Of a stretch of DNA of 64,000 nucleotides, positions 22,274-32,784 are shown one piece after another. Each line of letters opens with the position of its first letter. Position 1 is the first letter of the stretch. The DNA is taken from the NCBI GenBank assembly GCA_026119935.1, contig JALRMH010000023.1, positions 496,001 through 560,000 on the forward strand, in the 5' to 3' direction. The stretch comes from Endothia cerciana. Lineage: Eukaryota; Ascomycota; Sordariomycetes; Diaporthales; Cryphonectriaceae. The translations under genes were made by a program, and so were the position numbers. The notes beneath the pieces are model-generated. The model searched no databases. It saw only the letters and a list, made by a program, of their open reading frames with translations, and was not told where the DNA came from.

Positions 22274-24795
22274 TCACAGCCTCGCTCGCCCCCCATCAGC
22301 AGCAATGTCATGCACCACACCTCGCGAGATCCAATCCGAAATCGCCATGTTTGTAACCATAGGATTCACCCCACTCGCACTGGGAAAGACACTTGCGTCA
22401 GCAACATAGAGGCCTTGCGTTCCCCAGACACGCCCTCTCGGGTCCACGACACCAATCTTCTCGGTCGTGCTCATTCGGCACGCCCCCATCTGGTGCGCTG
22501 ATATGAAGGGCGTCTCCGGCGTCCTGTTGCCATGCCTCTCAAGCTCTCCGAGCCAGGCTCGGAAGCGCGGGTCCGCAACGCCGGCGTCCATCACAGAAGC
22601 GAGGACATCGTCGGGAGACGTCTGTGTCCCCGCCGACGTAGCGTCGGAAGAGATCTCAGTCGTCCCGTCTTGGATGAAAGGACGCATCCCCGGTAGCGAC
22701 ACGTGGATCTCTAATGCACCCTGTAGGTACAGGATCTTGGCGAGGGCAATGTTACCGGTCATGACGTGCTTGCGGTCGAAGGCGGAAGGCGTGTAGTGCA
22801 CACGCGGTTGGCCGGAGTGAGGGTCAGGATAGACGTAGCCTGGGTCGCGGTCACGGACGATGGAGATGTAGCTGTTCATGTGCCGGTACTTGAGTGCGCG
22901 TGTTTTGAAGTCGATGCCGCTGTCCCAGTTGAGGAACTGCAGAGAGTAGCAGGGCTGCAAGGCCGAGACGTCAATTGAGAATCGATGGGGACACCATGGC
23001 TCGGAGCTTGTGCTTACCATCATGGACATACACTCCAGCTTGACCCCGTGACCCTTATTGTCTTGATTCTCGAAGGTATTAACAACGGTGGTGAGGATCC
23101 CTCCTTCCCATGGCCGAACGTCCTCCTTGAAGAAGGCTGTCACGGCGTTAACGGGATGAAGGTACAGATTCCTGCCAATTTGTGGGTTCTGTAGAACAAA
23201 TTTATCATCAGCGCCGACAAGACACGGGACTGGGCTGCTCACCTTCAAGCCGCTGTTCTTCAGGATGACAGGACTCCACAGCGTGCCACTACTTATGATG
23301 ACCTTCCTGGCCCTGACAACAACCTCCCTCACGGTCTTCTCCTCCTCGGGGCCGTCCAGGGCGCCGTTCTTTCCTCTGCTCGTCCAGGTGCCGACGACAC
23401 CGACCGCCTTCTTCTTGCCCTTCTGCTCATCAAACAGCACCCTCTTCACCTTGAAACCCTCAGCGAATGCCGCCCCAGCCTCAGCCGCATCCGGGAACCA
23501 CCCGTTAACCGGCCCCTTCTTCTCACCGCTCCAACATCCCAAACCGCAATGGCCCTCGGAATGCTCGCCCCGGCCCGTGTTCTGCGGGACCTTCTTCGCG
23601 AGCCACCCCAGCTTCCTCGCGCCATCCAGCAGAACCTGGTTCCCGTGGTTGGGGGTGAAGTCCTCATGCACACCCATCTGGCCGCACACGCGGTCCAGGC
23701 AGTCCTGGAACTCCTGCGTGTCGAAGAACCGGAGGCCGCGGTCCTCCGCCCATTCCCTCCGCACGAAGCCCTGCGTCTGTAGGCTCGCGCTCCAGTTGAC
23801 GGTGCCGCCGCCGCCGAAACACGAGCCCGCGACCACGAGGATCGAGTTGTCGTCGGATGCTATAGCCCCGGAACCGTCGATCATGTGCAGCAGGTGCTCT
23901 GGAGTGGCCATGGGCAGCGCCGTGTTGTCGAAGTGGTAGCCCTTGTCCAGGACCAGCACGCGGTGGCCTGCCTCGGCGAGGTTCTTGGCGCACACGCCAG
24001 CGCCGCAGCCGGCCCCGACGATGACGACTTCCGTCTCGATCTCTGCTGGGGGAGGGGGGTTGGACCCGTGGGCTGATGAGGCGGGCGGGAACTGGATGAA
24101 TTCGTAGGGGTATGTGGGCGGTGGTTTCCAGCCGACCGGCGTGGTGGGGAATCCGGATAGGCGGATGAACGTCGGGTTGCTGGCTGTGAAGACGACCTTG
24201 GCGAGGGACGTGAGTTGCCTGAACAGACCGCGGACGGAAGGAATGTAGCTCGTCCTCCATCTATGGAGGATCTCTCCGCGCTGGTGTACGGGCAGCTGTG
24301 TCATGGGCGTTGAAGTGCCTGTCAGGATGGCGGCGGTTGCTCGGCTGGCCAGACTTTGTCAGCTTCGGGTCCAGTATGCTGAGGCAGACGCTGAGGGAGT
24401 TCATACTAGGTCAACAACCTGAGCACAGTCGTGAGAAGGTTCCTGGTTTCTTGGGGCAGGTTGTGTAGCATGCCCTGCAGGAGCTGCTGAAAAACTATAT
24501 CGTCTGTTGCCTTCTCGGCCAGATATTGGTCTATGTCCTGTTCCTGGATCGAGGCCGAGTCGAGAACCACGCTGTTGTCTCGCAGATGGGACACGATGTC
24601 CCGGTATTTCTCATCTGGGATGTAGGACACACCAAGCTTTCTCCTCCTCGGCGCCGTCGATTCCTTCTGGATTGGGGTCAGGACGCCGTCCATGATGGCA
24701 AGGAGCATGCGCCATTCATCCGGGCCCATGGCCTCAGCGACCTTGAACCGCCATGGTATGCCGGTGGGCCTCACTGCCGTCAACCCGTCGGCCAT
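22274..24795 (-). CDS. Long-chain fatty alcohol oxidase (GMC flavoenzyme)
   Basis: Gene model complement(22274..22954, 23018..23188, 23243..24344, 24419..24795), 776 aa, the family's usual size. Introns 22955-23017 and 23189-23242 are 63 and 54 nt, both multiples of three, so the frame reads through them; removing them gives the expected SMMPCYSLQ and GLKNPQIGRNLYLHP. The first intron 24345-24418 joins the helical N-terminus (MDGVLTPIQ) to the membrane-associated segment. Motifs are the FAD-binding VVIVGAGCGAGVCAKNLAEA at about residue 225, GGGGTVNWSASLQ, HQMGACRMS and the C-terminal GLYVADASVFPSASGVNPM. The family oxidises long-chain alcohols to aldehydes with O2, making H2O2, usually in peroxisomal or other membranes during alkane or lipid use. 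The start is MADGLTAVRP; an ATG 25 codons upstream is possible. Confidence 0.9.
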
Positions 24796-25776
24796 TTTTG
24801 GAGAAATGGGCTCCTCGATGAAGATATGGGGGGCCGTATGTACAGGGAAGAATATAGCGCAAAGGGCCAAAGAGGACGGGTGTGCCGAGAGAATGTGGGT
24901 GACGAGTAACGATGATCTTGCACACTAGAGCACTAGGAATAGAGCGAAAGTGAGTGAGATGGCTGTGTAAGTAGTATTAAAGCTCTTTAAGGGTCCAGGT
25001 GTCGGCTATGCAGGCGCTAATATGACCGTGTTGAATCTCAAACCAACCCCACAAAAATCACTCTCTGTGTTGAGCTAGGCCGCCTGACGCGGTCTCTAGA
25101 GAACCTGGAATCCGGCTGTTGGCTGTTCAGCAACAAGCCGTGCTGGGGCCCAACAAGCGTTGGCTGTAGCGGACTTGCGTTAACGTCGTGGGCAAGGCTG
25201 TTCGTTGTGTGAGGAGTATTGTGTGCATACAAAGGCAACCGGTCAGCGCCGTTGTTTTAAACTCAATGCCTCGGCCTAGGAGGCAGAACACATGCTCCGT
25301 TTCAGCGCTAGGTCTCGACATAATCAATATGCGGAGATCTTTGGGGGGGGGGGGCCATCATCCCCACGAAAATATCCGGTGGAGGGCATCAACCCAGCCG
25401 CCCCGAGTTCGGGCTCGGTGAAACAGCCGGTTCCTTTGGGCCCTGCAGGTCCCTGTTCGTCCCGGGGCCCCGGATCGACTCTGAAATTGTGGCTCCGGCG
25501 GTGGGACCCAGAAAAGGCTCCTTGACATTCGCCCATCTTGTTCCCACTGTAGCTACGACGTTGCCGGCGCTCGGCGTTTACGCGGTACCGATGACTTGCT
25601 TTTGCCCACGAGGAGACGCGTTTGTACAAGGGGATCTTTGACTGCGCAGGAACGGGAAAAGTGAAGTGGTGTCATATGCTGCCTCGTTGGCTATTGCTTC
25701 ACCATGGGGGTGCTCGCCGTGCCCCGCCCTGCCAGCCGCCCGCCATGAATAACTAAAGAGAGAGGCCCGTGACGCC
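24796..25776. other. Intergenic with a G12 tract
   Basis: Promoter side of the alcohol oxidase and 3' flank of the next minus-strand gene. It holds a run of 12 G at 25343-25354 (C on the sense strand of both neighbours). No gene is seen. Confidence 0.55.
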
Positions 25777-26368
25777 TCAGGCCGTCCTGGCCTTCTGTGT
25801 CTGGTACGACCGATGCCAGTTCTCCGTACAGCCAGGGTGCTCACCATTCTTGCCGCAGCAGTCCCAGTCCACACGGTCCGGGCACTCCTGGAACATCTCC
25901 TCGACGGTGTACTCGGGGTCACCCTCGAAATTATCCAGCCAGAAGTCAACGCCCTCGACCACGTCGCCTAGGTAGATCGGCATCCTCTCAGTGACGTGGA
26001 CCCTCAGGTGCACCACCACCCCTGATGGCGTGCGAGGTGCGGGATGAGCAGAGAAAACACACACCTGGGTGGTACCGGCACGCCTCCGACCCGTTCTCCT
26101 CCTCCGTGAACGTCGCGCTGCACTGGATGCACACGTGCACCTCGGGGGGCAGTCTCCTCTTGACGCCGGCGGAGGCCGGCGGGCTGGCTGCGGCCGCAAG
26201 CTTGGCTGCGGCGGCGGCTGCGTTTCGCCTCTCCCTCTGGACGTGCCGCTCGAGCCTGTCTATCAGCTCCACCGCCTTGCGCCGCGTGGACTGGTCCTCG
26301 CAGAGGGACAGGAGTGTCTTCCGCACGATGTCGTCGGATGCCCGGGTGACACGCCCAATGATGTTCAT
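25777..26368 (-). CDS. Small Cys/His-rich conserved fungal protein
   Basis: Gene model complement(25777..25967, 26065..26368), 164 aa. Residues 1-60 form a charged helix (VELIDRLERHVQRERRN) running into an Ala-rich coil. Then CIQCSATFTEEENGSEACRYHPG gives a CxxC pair followed by a C and H, and after the intron VDWDCCGKNGEHPGCTENWH gives CC, H, C and H. I recall this paired layout as a recurring zinc-binding-like unit in small uncharacterised fungal proteins. The donor is GTGTGT after CACCCAG. Two acceptors keep frame: TAG at 25968 (97-nt intron, preferred because HPG then joins DVVEGVDFW) or CAG at 26022 (43 nt, very short). Function unknown. Confidence 0.68.
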
Positions 26369-26548
26369 GCTTCCAGGCTGGCTGGCTGACCGTAGGCTTT
26401 GTTACGCGGTAGGGGATCAACTTTGTGTAGTTTTGGGGAGCTAATCCGGGCGAGAGAAGCTTGGGCTCGAGGAGAGGACGACAGGCATTCCTGCGGCCTG
26501 CCGTGGGGGGGGGGGGGAAGAATTCCAAGGTCGCGCGGGTGGGGCAGG

Positions 26549-26612
26549 GCAACAGCAAAGGTAACAGCAAAAGCAATGGCAAAAGCAATGGCAAAAGCAG
26601 CAGCAAAAGCAA
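26549..26612. repeat. Imperfect GCAAAA / AACAGC minisatellite
   Basis: About ten imperfect units of the type AGCAAAAGCAATGGCAAA upstream of the Cys/His-rich protein gene. Not a coding repeat of any gene I can support. Confidence 0.75.
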
Positions 26613-26850
26613 CACCTCGCGTAAGCCTCCCTGCTCGCGACCACGTGAACCTCACGTGAGACTATTCGTTACAAGAGCTGGTCAATGTGGTCAGGATGTC
26701 GAGGGGGGGGGGGGGGCGCTACTCATGTTGTATTTGCTGTTGCCGTTGCATGCCCTGGGTTAATACGAGTCAAGGGAGGCTGGGTGAGTATTCGCTGGAC
26801 CGAAAAAAAAAAGAAAAAAAAGGAAATGACTTCCGGATCAAAGAAGATCT

Positions 26851-26854
26851 AAAA
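26851..26854 (-). terminator. Pol III T4 terminator of tRNA-Thr
   Basis: TTTT on the minus strand about 20 nt after the tRNA 3' end. Longer T runs follow at 26803-26821 as backup. Confidence 0.6.
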
Positions 26855-26874
26855 GGAAGGTTTGTAGGCTGGTA

Positions 26875-26946
26875 TGCCCACTATCAGAATCGAACTGATG
26901 ACCTTATCATTACTAGTGATACGCTCTACCACTGAGCCAAGCGGGC
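26875..26946 (-). tRNA. tRNA-Thr (anticodon AGU)
   Basis: Reads GCCCGCT on the 5' side and AGTGGGC on the 3' side of the acceptor stem, pairing over seven positions with one G-U. The D arm is GCTC..GAGC with loop AGTGGTA. The anticodon stem TATCA/TGATA closes loop CTAGTAA, giving anticodon AGU (threonine, ACU codons). The T arm has the standard TTCGATT loop. There is no intron. Internal A and B boxes are intact, so it should be a working Pol III gene. Confidence 0.93.
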
Positions 26947-27542
26947 GATGTCAACCCGATTTTTAATTTTACTCATGTAGGGGTCTGTGCTGTAGATCGT
27001 ATGGGGACAGCGAGGTTGGTCCTGGAAGTTTGAGAGGGGTCTCACGAGTCGAGGTTGTGGACCTGCCTTTCTGATCACGAAGCGAGGAACCCACGGCGCG
27101 GGTGGAGGGTGGGGGAAGCACAATAGCAGTAGTCAAGGAAGAGAGTGTGGTGCGGGAACATACAGCGGAGGGGCAGCACGAGAGGCGGCATGAGAGGCCC
27201 CTGTGTAGAAGTAAACCCGGCCATGCATTTGTCTAGATCCAATGTATTCGTTTTTGACATGTAGACAGTCTGATCCGAGATCCTCCTGAAATACGCCGTG
27301 TGCAAGACAGATCCACCTCCCGGCCCTGTATATCCATTTTCGTCATATCGTTTTCAAGAAAGCGACCCTGTAACTCCGTACCTTGCCCTATAAACTGTAT
27401 CCGGATTGTTTTGAACTGCGAGGAAGGGTATAATCTGTGTCGGGGTCGATCGTCGTGAAGTCTGTTCTGATGTGCGGTCTACCCCCGTTCTAGCATGCCC
27501 TCTAGAGTCTGAGCCTGTATCGCCCCGTCTAATGTATGCCGT
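26947..27542. other. Intergenic, 3' flank of the F-box gene
   Basis: Between the tRNA and the stop codon of the F-box gene, probably including its 3' UTR. Nothing else is seen. Confidence 0.5.
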
Positions 27543-28841
27543 CTAGTGGTGTTCTTCGTCCTCGTCTTCGCCGTCGTCTAGTCGTGTAGTGAGCAGGTTG
27601 AACTTCTTCCCCTTGCAGGCCTCCACGATCTGCTGGGGGATGCCCCTGGGCCCCTCCGCCAGGATCAACGTCTTCAGGTTCCGCACCATGTACTCGCTGT
27701 TCTCCAGCGCGCCGGCGAACAGCTCCGTGACCACCTCGTCGCTGCCGGTCTCACCAAAGAACTCCAGGGTCTCGAGCTCGGGCGGGAAGCCGACCGAGTG
27801 CAGGCGCGGCTTCTTGGACGTCTTGCCGAACAGCTGGGTGTCGAAGTTCAGCCGCAGCGTCCTGACCGCCACGAAGTCCCGCATGCGCAGCACCTTCCGG
27901 CCGCCCAGGGTGGGGTGGTCGATGACGATGGTCTCGAGGGTCTCGGCGCAGGGCTTGAGCGCCATGACGAACTCGTTGATCTCGTCGCTGCTCTCCTCCA
28001 GCTCGGGCCGCGGGTCGGCCGTGTGCGACATGTGGAACTCCCTCAGCGTCTCGGGGAACTCCATGATGTCGGCGAGGGCGTCGTCGTTGATGTCGCACTC
28101 GACCAGGTGCAGGGCCCTGAGGGCGGTGCTGTGCGGGCGCTCGAGGCTGTCGAAGCCGCGCTCGTCGAGCCGGGCGCGCCGGATGGTGAGGGTCTCGAGG
28201 GTGGGGTGCGTGAAGATGTGGATGTTCTCCTGCAGGTCCCAGTACTCGCCGCCGGGGCACTGGTAGAAGAGGGAGCAGGTCTTGAGGCAGGCGAGGTCGA
28301 AGGGCCCGTTGAAGAGGGTGCCGATGCCGTGCAGCAGCTTGACGGGGACGGCGATGTCGAGGGTCTCGAGGTTGGACATGGTGGAGAGCGTGCGCGACAG
28401 GCCGTCGATGCGGTCGGGAGAGTAGTGGGAGCGGTCCAGCGGCGCGTCCAGGATCAGGTGGGACAGCTCGGAGCCGGGGTACTCAAGCTTGACGTCGGTG
28501 ATCATGGACCCGCGGCGGGGCCGGCGGTCGAGGGTCTCGCTGAAGATGAGGTGCTGCTCGGGCGAGTCGAAGAGCAGCGTCTTGTAGAGCGAGGTGTCGG
28601 CGAGGTGGTGGTACCTCTTGCTGGCGAGCGACATGCTGCAGAGGTCGGGGCGAGAGTCCCTGGCGAGGATGTCGAAGACCATCAGCAGCAGCTTATCCGG
28701 CAGCATGGCGAGGCGGTCCACCTGGCGCCGGCGGTGGGCGGCTGCTGCATCGTTCTCGTCGTCGTCGTCCTCCTCCTCCTCGTCGTCGTCACGATGGGGA
28801 CGCCCATCGGCACAACCGTTCTCGGCGACATCGCGGGACAT
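27543..28841 (-). CDS. F-box/LRR-like protein
   Basis: Intronless, 432 aa from MSRDVAENGC. The frame is open further up and another ATG at 28976 would add 45 residues that look non-conserved. A very acidic stretch (residues about 18-30) precedes a clear F-box at about 40-85: LAMLPDKLLLMVFDILARDSRPDLCSMSLASKRYHHLADTSLYKTLLF (positions only approximate). The rest has spaced Leu-rich segments (LETLDIAV, LETLTIRRARL, LRALHLVECDI, LETIVIDHP, LKTLILAEG) typical of irregular LRR substrate-binding regions. The C-terminus is acidic (GEDEDEEHH). The inferred role is a substrate adaptor of an SCF ubiquitin ligase, with unknown target. The opposite strand has a long open frame that is only a GC-bias shadow. 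Confidence 0.85.
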   Translation of the reverse strand: MSRDVAENGCADGRPHRDDDEEEEDDDDENDAAAAHRRRQVDRLAMLPDKLLLMVFDILARDSRPDLCSMSLASKRYHHLADTSLYKTLLFDSPEQHLIFSETLDRRPRRGSMITDVKLEYPGSELSHLILDAPLDRSHYSPDRIDGLSRTLSTMSNLETLDIAVPVKLLHGIGTLFNGPFDLACLKTCSLFYQCPGGEYWDLQENIHIFTHPTLETLTIRRARLDERGFDSLERPHSTALRALHLVECDINDDALADIMEFPETLREFHMSHTADPRPELEESSDEINEFVMALKPCAETLETIVIDHPTLGGRKVLRMRDFVAVRTLRLNFDTQLFGKTSKKPRLHSVGFPPELETLEFFGETGSDEVVTELFAGALENSEYMVRNLKTLILAEGPRGIPQQIVEACKGKKFNLLTTRLDDGEDEDEEHH

Positions 28842-29205
28842 CCTCGACGGGTGGCGATGGCAGTCGCAGGCGGGCGCGTGAAGATCTGGTAATCCTCGCA
28901 GGGAGAATGCGCTCGAGAGGGGCGTGAGAAGCGTGGCGACGACGCTGTGTGCCGATGAAAAGAAGGAGGCTCTCATGACGAGAGGAGGAAGTGGGAAAGG
29001 TGGAGCGAAGGGTGGAGTGACGGTGACGAAAGAGGAATGACAGGTCGCCGGCCTGCCAGAGACCAGGCAGGATAAGGTTGGTGCCTCAGCCCAGATGGAC
29101 TCAGACGGGGCCCAGCCCAAACCAGGTGAGATCCTCAAGCCCTCAGCCGCGCCCAGCTCGCTCAAGCACTCAGGAGTAGCGTGGCCTTATGAGTTTGATA
29201 GCACA

Positions 29206-29239
29206 TCATAGATGAGCAACCGTCATAGATGAGCAACCG
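29206..29239. repeat. Perfect 17-bp tandem duplication
   Basis: The unit TCATAGATGAGCAACCG occurs twice head to tail with no mismatch, in the shared upstream region of the F-box and ankyrin genes. Confidence 0.85.
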
Positions 29240-29701
29240 CACCAAGGTACACCACAACATAGATCACATGATTAAGGACCTAAGATGAGGAACACCAGAG
29301 CCACACAAACATCAAGGGAACATACTGCTGTTGTGTTGCACTGCACTATTGTCCCGGAGTGAATTATGCTGAGGGGGCTGGTGGCCTGATGTTGGTTCTG
29401 TACCATAGCACGATGACAGTGGTGTTTTCCCCTGCCCAGCAGCCGGATACTGGCCCGTCTTGTAGGCGGCCTGGAAAAGGGCTTAGTGCTGCACCAAGGT
29501 TCCCCCGCTCACGGCACCCCCGTGTTTTTCCCCTGCCTCCCACTAATGACCCCCATCCTCAAGCCTATATCAATAAACTAGGCAGCTGGAGAAACAGAAG
29601 ACAGGGCTGGAGGAACCAGGACAGGCTGGGTAAGTTGTACCTACCATAGTACTATGTAAGTGATATATTTTATTTCGTTTGCTACAGTCACCCATATGCA
29701 C

Positions 29702-29734
29702 GCACACACACACACACTTCCCCCCCCCCCCCCC
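29702..29734. repeat. CA microsatellite joined to a C15 tract
   Basis: A (CA)n run followed within two bases by 15 consecutive C, about 250 bp before the ankyrin gene start. Confidence 0.85.
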
Positions 29735-29983
29735 AACGGCATTATTGATGTCCTCCTGTATTAGGCACAGCCCCCCTCCCTTCTCTTTCGATGCTGTGTT
29801 CTGTGGGTTTGGGATGGGACGGAATCCTTGCCGGGGCGGGGGTGTTGTGCAGGTCACCTGCGGCGCAGACCTTGAGGCCCTCCACAATAGTACAGACTAC
29901 ATACAGGAGGATCCGACAGCGCAGCAGTCGTCTAAACTTCACATCTGCACCCGGGCATTTGCAAGGTGCTCAACTTCCGAGCG

Positions 29984-31261
29984 ATGACCGGCCGAATAAG
30001 CCCCGTGGGCGATAAACACCCTCAAGAGTCAAGCCACGACACCTGTGAGTTAGGACGGGCTTATATGATCCCTGCCCACCCCCCCCCCCCCAAAAAGTAC
30101 CACACATACTACAATGGGACCTATCCTGATCTGAACGTGCAGCACCACCTCTGGACAGCAGGCATACAGTTCGCATAGCACCATCACCACCTGATGCCAG
30201 GTGGGACCCGTCGTGTCTACCAACGGACGAGACTGATGACGAGCCTCGCTGGACGGAGCTGCAGGTTGCATCACGGAACGGGGACCTCGGCCGGGTCACC
30301 GACATCCTCGCACGCTGTGATGATGCGTCTCAAAGAGCAGAGGTGGTGAACACACCCCCCTCTGGTTGGTACGGCCAGACCGCCTTGCAGGCTGCCTGTC
30401 TACACGAGCACGAAGACGTCGTCCGGGCCCTGCTTGAAGCCGGGGCCGATATATCTGCGCCGGGCGGCAACAACATCTACCGCAATGCCTTTGAACTGGC
30501 GTGTGGGACGGGTAATTGTACCCCATCTCCCTGAATGCACCCCAACCGTGTACAACCCGCGGGAGAGCGTACGCTGAGAGTGAGAGACCATAGGCAATCT
30601 GCGTCTTGTTCGCATGCTCCTCGACGCGGGGGCGACCCAGTACGTCAGCCCTGCGAGGGTGACTAGATACCAGGGTCGCACACCTGTCCAGGCTGCAGCT
30701 GAGGGCGGGCACTCGGAAGTGGTCAACCTCCTCCTGGAACTTGGAGCAGACATCAACGCCCCGGCCTCTCCCAATTCGGGTGTGACGGCGCTGCAGGCGG
30801 CATGCTACCGCGGACATACAGACTTGGTCAAATTGTTGATCGCAAGAGGCGCCGACGTCAACAGCAGGCCGGGCAAGTATGGAGGCTATACAGCCCTCCA
30901 GGCAGCATGCCTGATAGGGGAGACCGACATCGTTGAGATCCTCCTCAAGAACGGCGCAGACATCAATGCGCCGGGGGCCGTGAACCACGGAGGGACAGCT
31001 CTTCACGCCGCTGCCGCAGGGGGTCACATGAGCATTATAAGGAGGCTGGTGGAGGCTGGTGCCGATGTCGATGCCCTAGCTGGGCCTCGCGGCCAGACAC
31101 CCGTACAGACCGCGTTCGTCATCGGGAGTACGGATATCGTGGACGTGCTGGTGAAGGCCGGTGCCACTGGACTATTCACTGGCGGCAGGATCTTGTTCGG
31201 GAATACCAGGATCAGGAGTTGGTCAGAAAGCGAGATGAACATTGGCCATGGAGGAACCTAG
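29984..31261 (+). CDS. Ankyrin-repeat protein
   Basis: Proposed model join(29984..30044, 30170..30511, 30594..31261), 356 aa. No ATG exists in the open frame of the main exon, so an upstream exon is needed. ATG at 29984 with donor GTGAGT (30045) and acceptor CAG (30169) restores frame exactly, but it is a prediction, and that intron holds a run of 13 C. The second intron 30512-30593 (donor GTAATT, acceptor TAG) is well supported because it joins ACGTGN to LRLVRMLLDAGA inside one repeat. About eight ankyrin repeats are visible, for example TALQAACLHEHEDVVRALLE, TALQAACYRGHTDLVKLLI and TALHAAAAGGHMSIIRRLVE. There is no NACHT, HET or kinase domain attached, so it is either a stand-alone scaffold protein or the tail of a lost larger gene. 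Confidence 0.7.
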
Positions 31262-32784
31262 GCGAATCTTCTGGAGTCGAGATCCGTCCACATCCAGGCA
31301 CGCCTGTGTAGGCCCAAGACTGCTGAAGAAGATACCTTGTGCTTCTCGTTTTATTATTTATCCGCTCGTCTTGATGGATGCTGATATAGGTGTGCGTCGG
31401 CGATGCTATGATAATAAACACAAAAAATTCCGGACAGCTCATGCTGGCTAGCTTATCAGTCGGAATGGATACAGACCAAAGCGAAGACTGCGAGCCCTAG
31501 AGCTGAGCAACGCCGGCCCGAGGAGTTTCTGTTGTGGGCTAGCCTTTTGTGAAGCACCGGCGTATGTTTCGTGTGTACTGAGTACATGCCTGAGCTTGCT
31601 TTGCCACCAGTGTCAAGGTGAGATGTAGATCATTTTCGGATACAGATTCTCCCAAATACGCGCTCCGGCCAAAAGACACCCGAGATGTTTTCAGCCAGGG
31701 CCGCCTTGCGGCTATATATACGCTCCTATGACAACATAGTGTGGTGTAAGATTCGGAAGATTCCTTCTCACATCTCTCTTGGCTGCGACCCCTCCGGGCT
31801 TATCCAGGACTTCATGAGGGCCTTCTTCGCCACGTCCGCACTCCCCGGGCCCACGAGTCGCAAGTCCTCCCAATCGCCCACCAGCACCGAGGTCCAGAAC
31901 CGGCATCCTTCCCAAAGACGGATGGAAAGTGAACTTCTGCCTCCCCTTCTCCGATAAATATCCCATGAGTTGTCCAACTGTCACTATCGTGGTTGGCTTG
32001 AAAGACAACACTTGCAGCGTCTCGTCGGTATATCGGGTCCAGGGATGCCACCTCGATCTTGCCTCTCAGACCATCGCCGCCGTAACTGGGTGCCATATCT
32101 AGCATCCGTCTTCGTCCCCTTGGTTCAAGTCGTTTCGAAGCCCACAAACGTGGATGTACTCGACCGGGGCCGACTAATATTTAGCCAGGCAGTGGGGGTT
32201 TATTCGCAAAGTATACCCTCTTCTTCTTCCTATTGTAGTGCGGCTGGGAGGGCTGACTGGTGTATGGGTTAACATGCGATTAGCTATCTTCGCAGTCCTT
32301 GCTACCGACATACAGTGCATAATGCTAACTAACGGCAATATAACACATTAATAGCCTCACTTCTCTTATCTCAGCCAGTCCGGGATATCCATTTCGGACC
32401 GGCTAAAACAAGACAAATCGAGGTCAGGGAATAAATTTCCTAAGACGCTGGTATTGTGGTATAGAGTATCCACCTTGTATACTTATTAGACTAACTTGTT
32501 ACAGATGAAATATTTAAGACGTGATGAAGACGCACCTCTGTTGATGATGGCTGGTCGAGCTGTTGGAGGCGAGTGAGCCAAGGGTGATCTTGAGGCTGCG
32601 TTCCACTTGTTGATATGGAGGACTCGCTTTCCAGATGTCAGTAAAAGTGAACGGGAGAATGTAAAGTTGCCACATGAGTTCTCACCTCCACGTCCCGATC
32701 AGTCCGCTACCGTGTAGTGTGTTCTTCATCTCCTTAAGCTATTAATGTATGAGTTAGCATCTAGAAAAGGGAGTCTAGCCTCTA
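31262..32784. other. Intergenic
   Basis: About 1.5 kb between the ankyrin gene (plus) and the dual zinc-cluster regulator (minus), both 3' ends. A region at 31880-32100 has protein-like composition in frames on both strands, but I could not assemble a model or recognise a family. Otherwise nothing is seen. Confidence 0.4.

Larger units (their letters stand above)
26369..26874. other. Intergenic with G tracts and a minisatellite
   Basis: Upstream of the Cys/His-rich gene. It holds runs of 13 G (26505-26517) and 14 G (26703-26716), an imperfect AGCAA(A)-type array (26549-26612) and A-rich runs (26803-26821) that can act as backup Pol III terminators for the adjacent tRNA. No gene is seen. Confidence 0.6.
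28842..29983. other. Divergent intergenic region with repeats
   Basis: Upstream of the F-box gene (minus) and the ankyrin gene (plus). It holds a perfect 17-bp tandem duplication (29206-29239), a short (CA)n run near 29702-29718 and a run of 15 C (29720-29734). No gene is seen. Confidence 0.6.

Noticed and set aside
23265..24260. Long open frames antisense or out of frame to the alcohol oxidase (about 198-224 codons)
   Set aside because: They overlap a gene with clear FAD and C-terminal GMC motifs; composition is Arg/Pro/Ser-rich without family features.
26411..26615. Leu-rich open frame opposite the AGCAAA minisatellite
   Set aside because: The repeated Leu residues come only from translating the simple repeat. 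There is no start context or conserved domain.
27798..28892. 364-codon open frame on the plus strand
   Set aside because: It is antisense to the F-box gene, rich in Gly, Val, Glu and Arg from GC-biased third positions, and has no family motifs.
31700..32150. Protein-like short frames on both strands
   Set aside because: I could not join them into a model or match a family. Kept only as a note in the intergenic entry.
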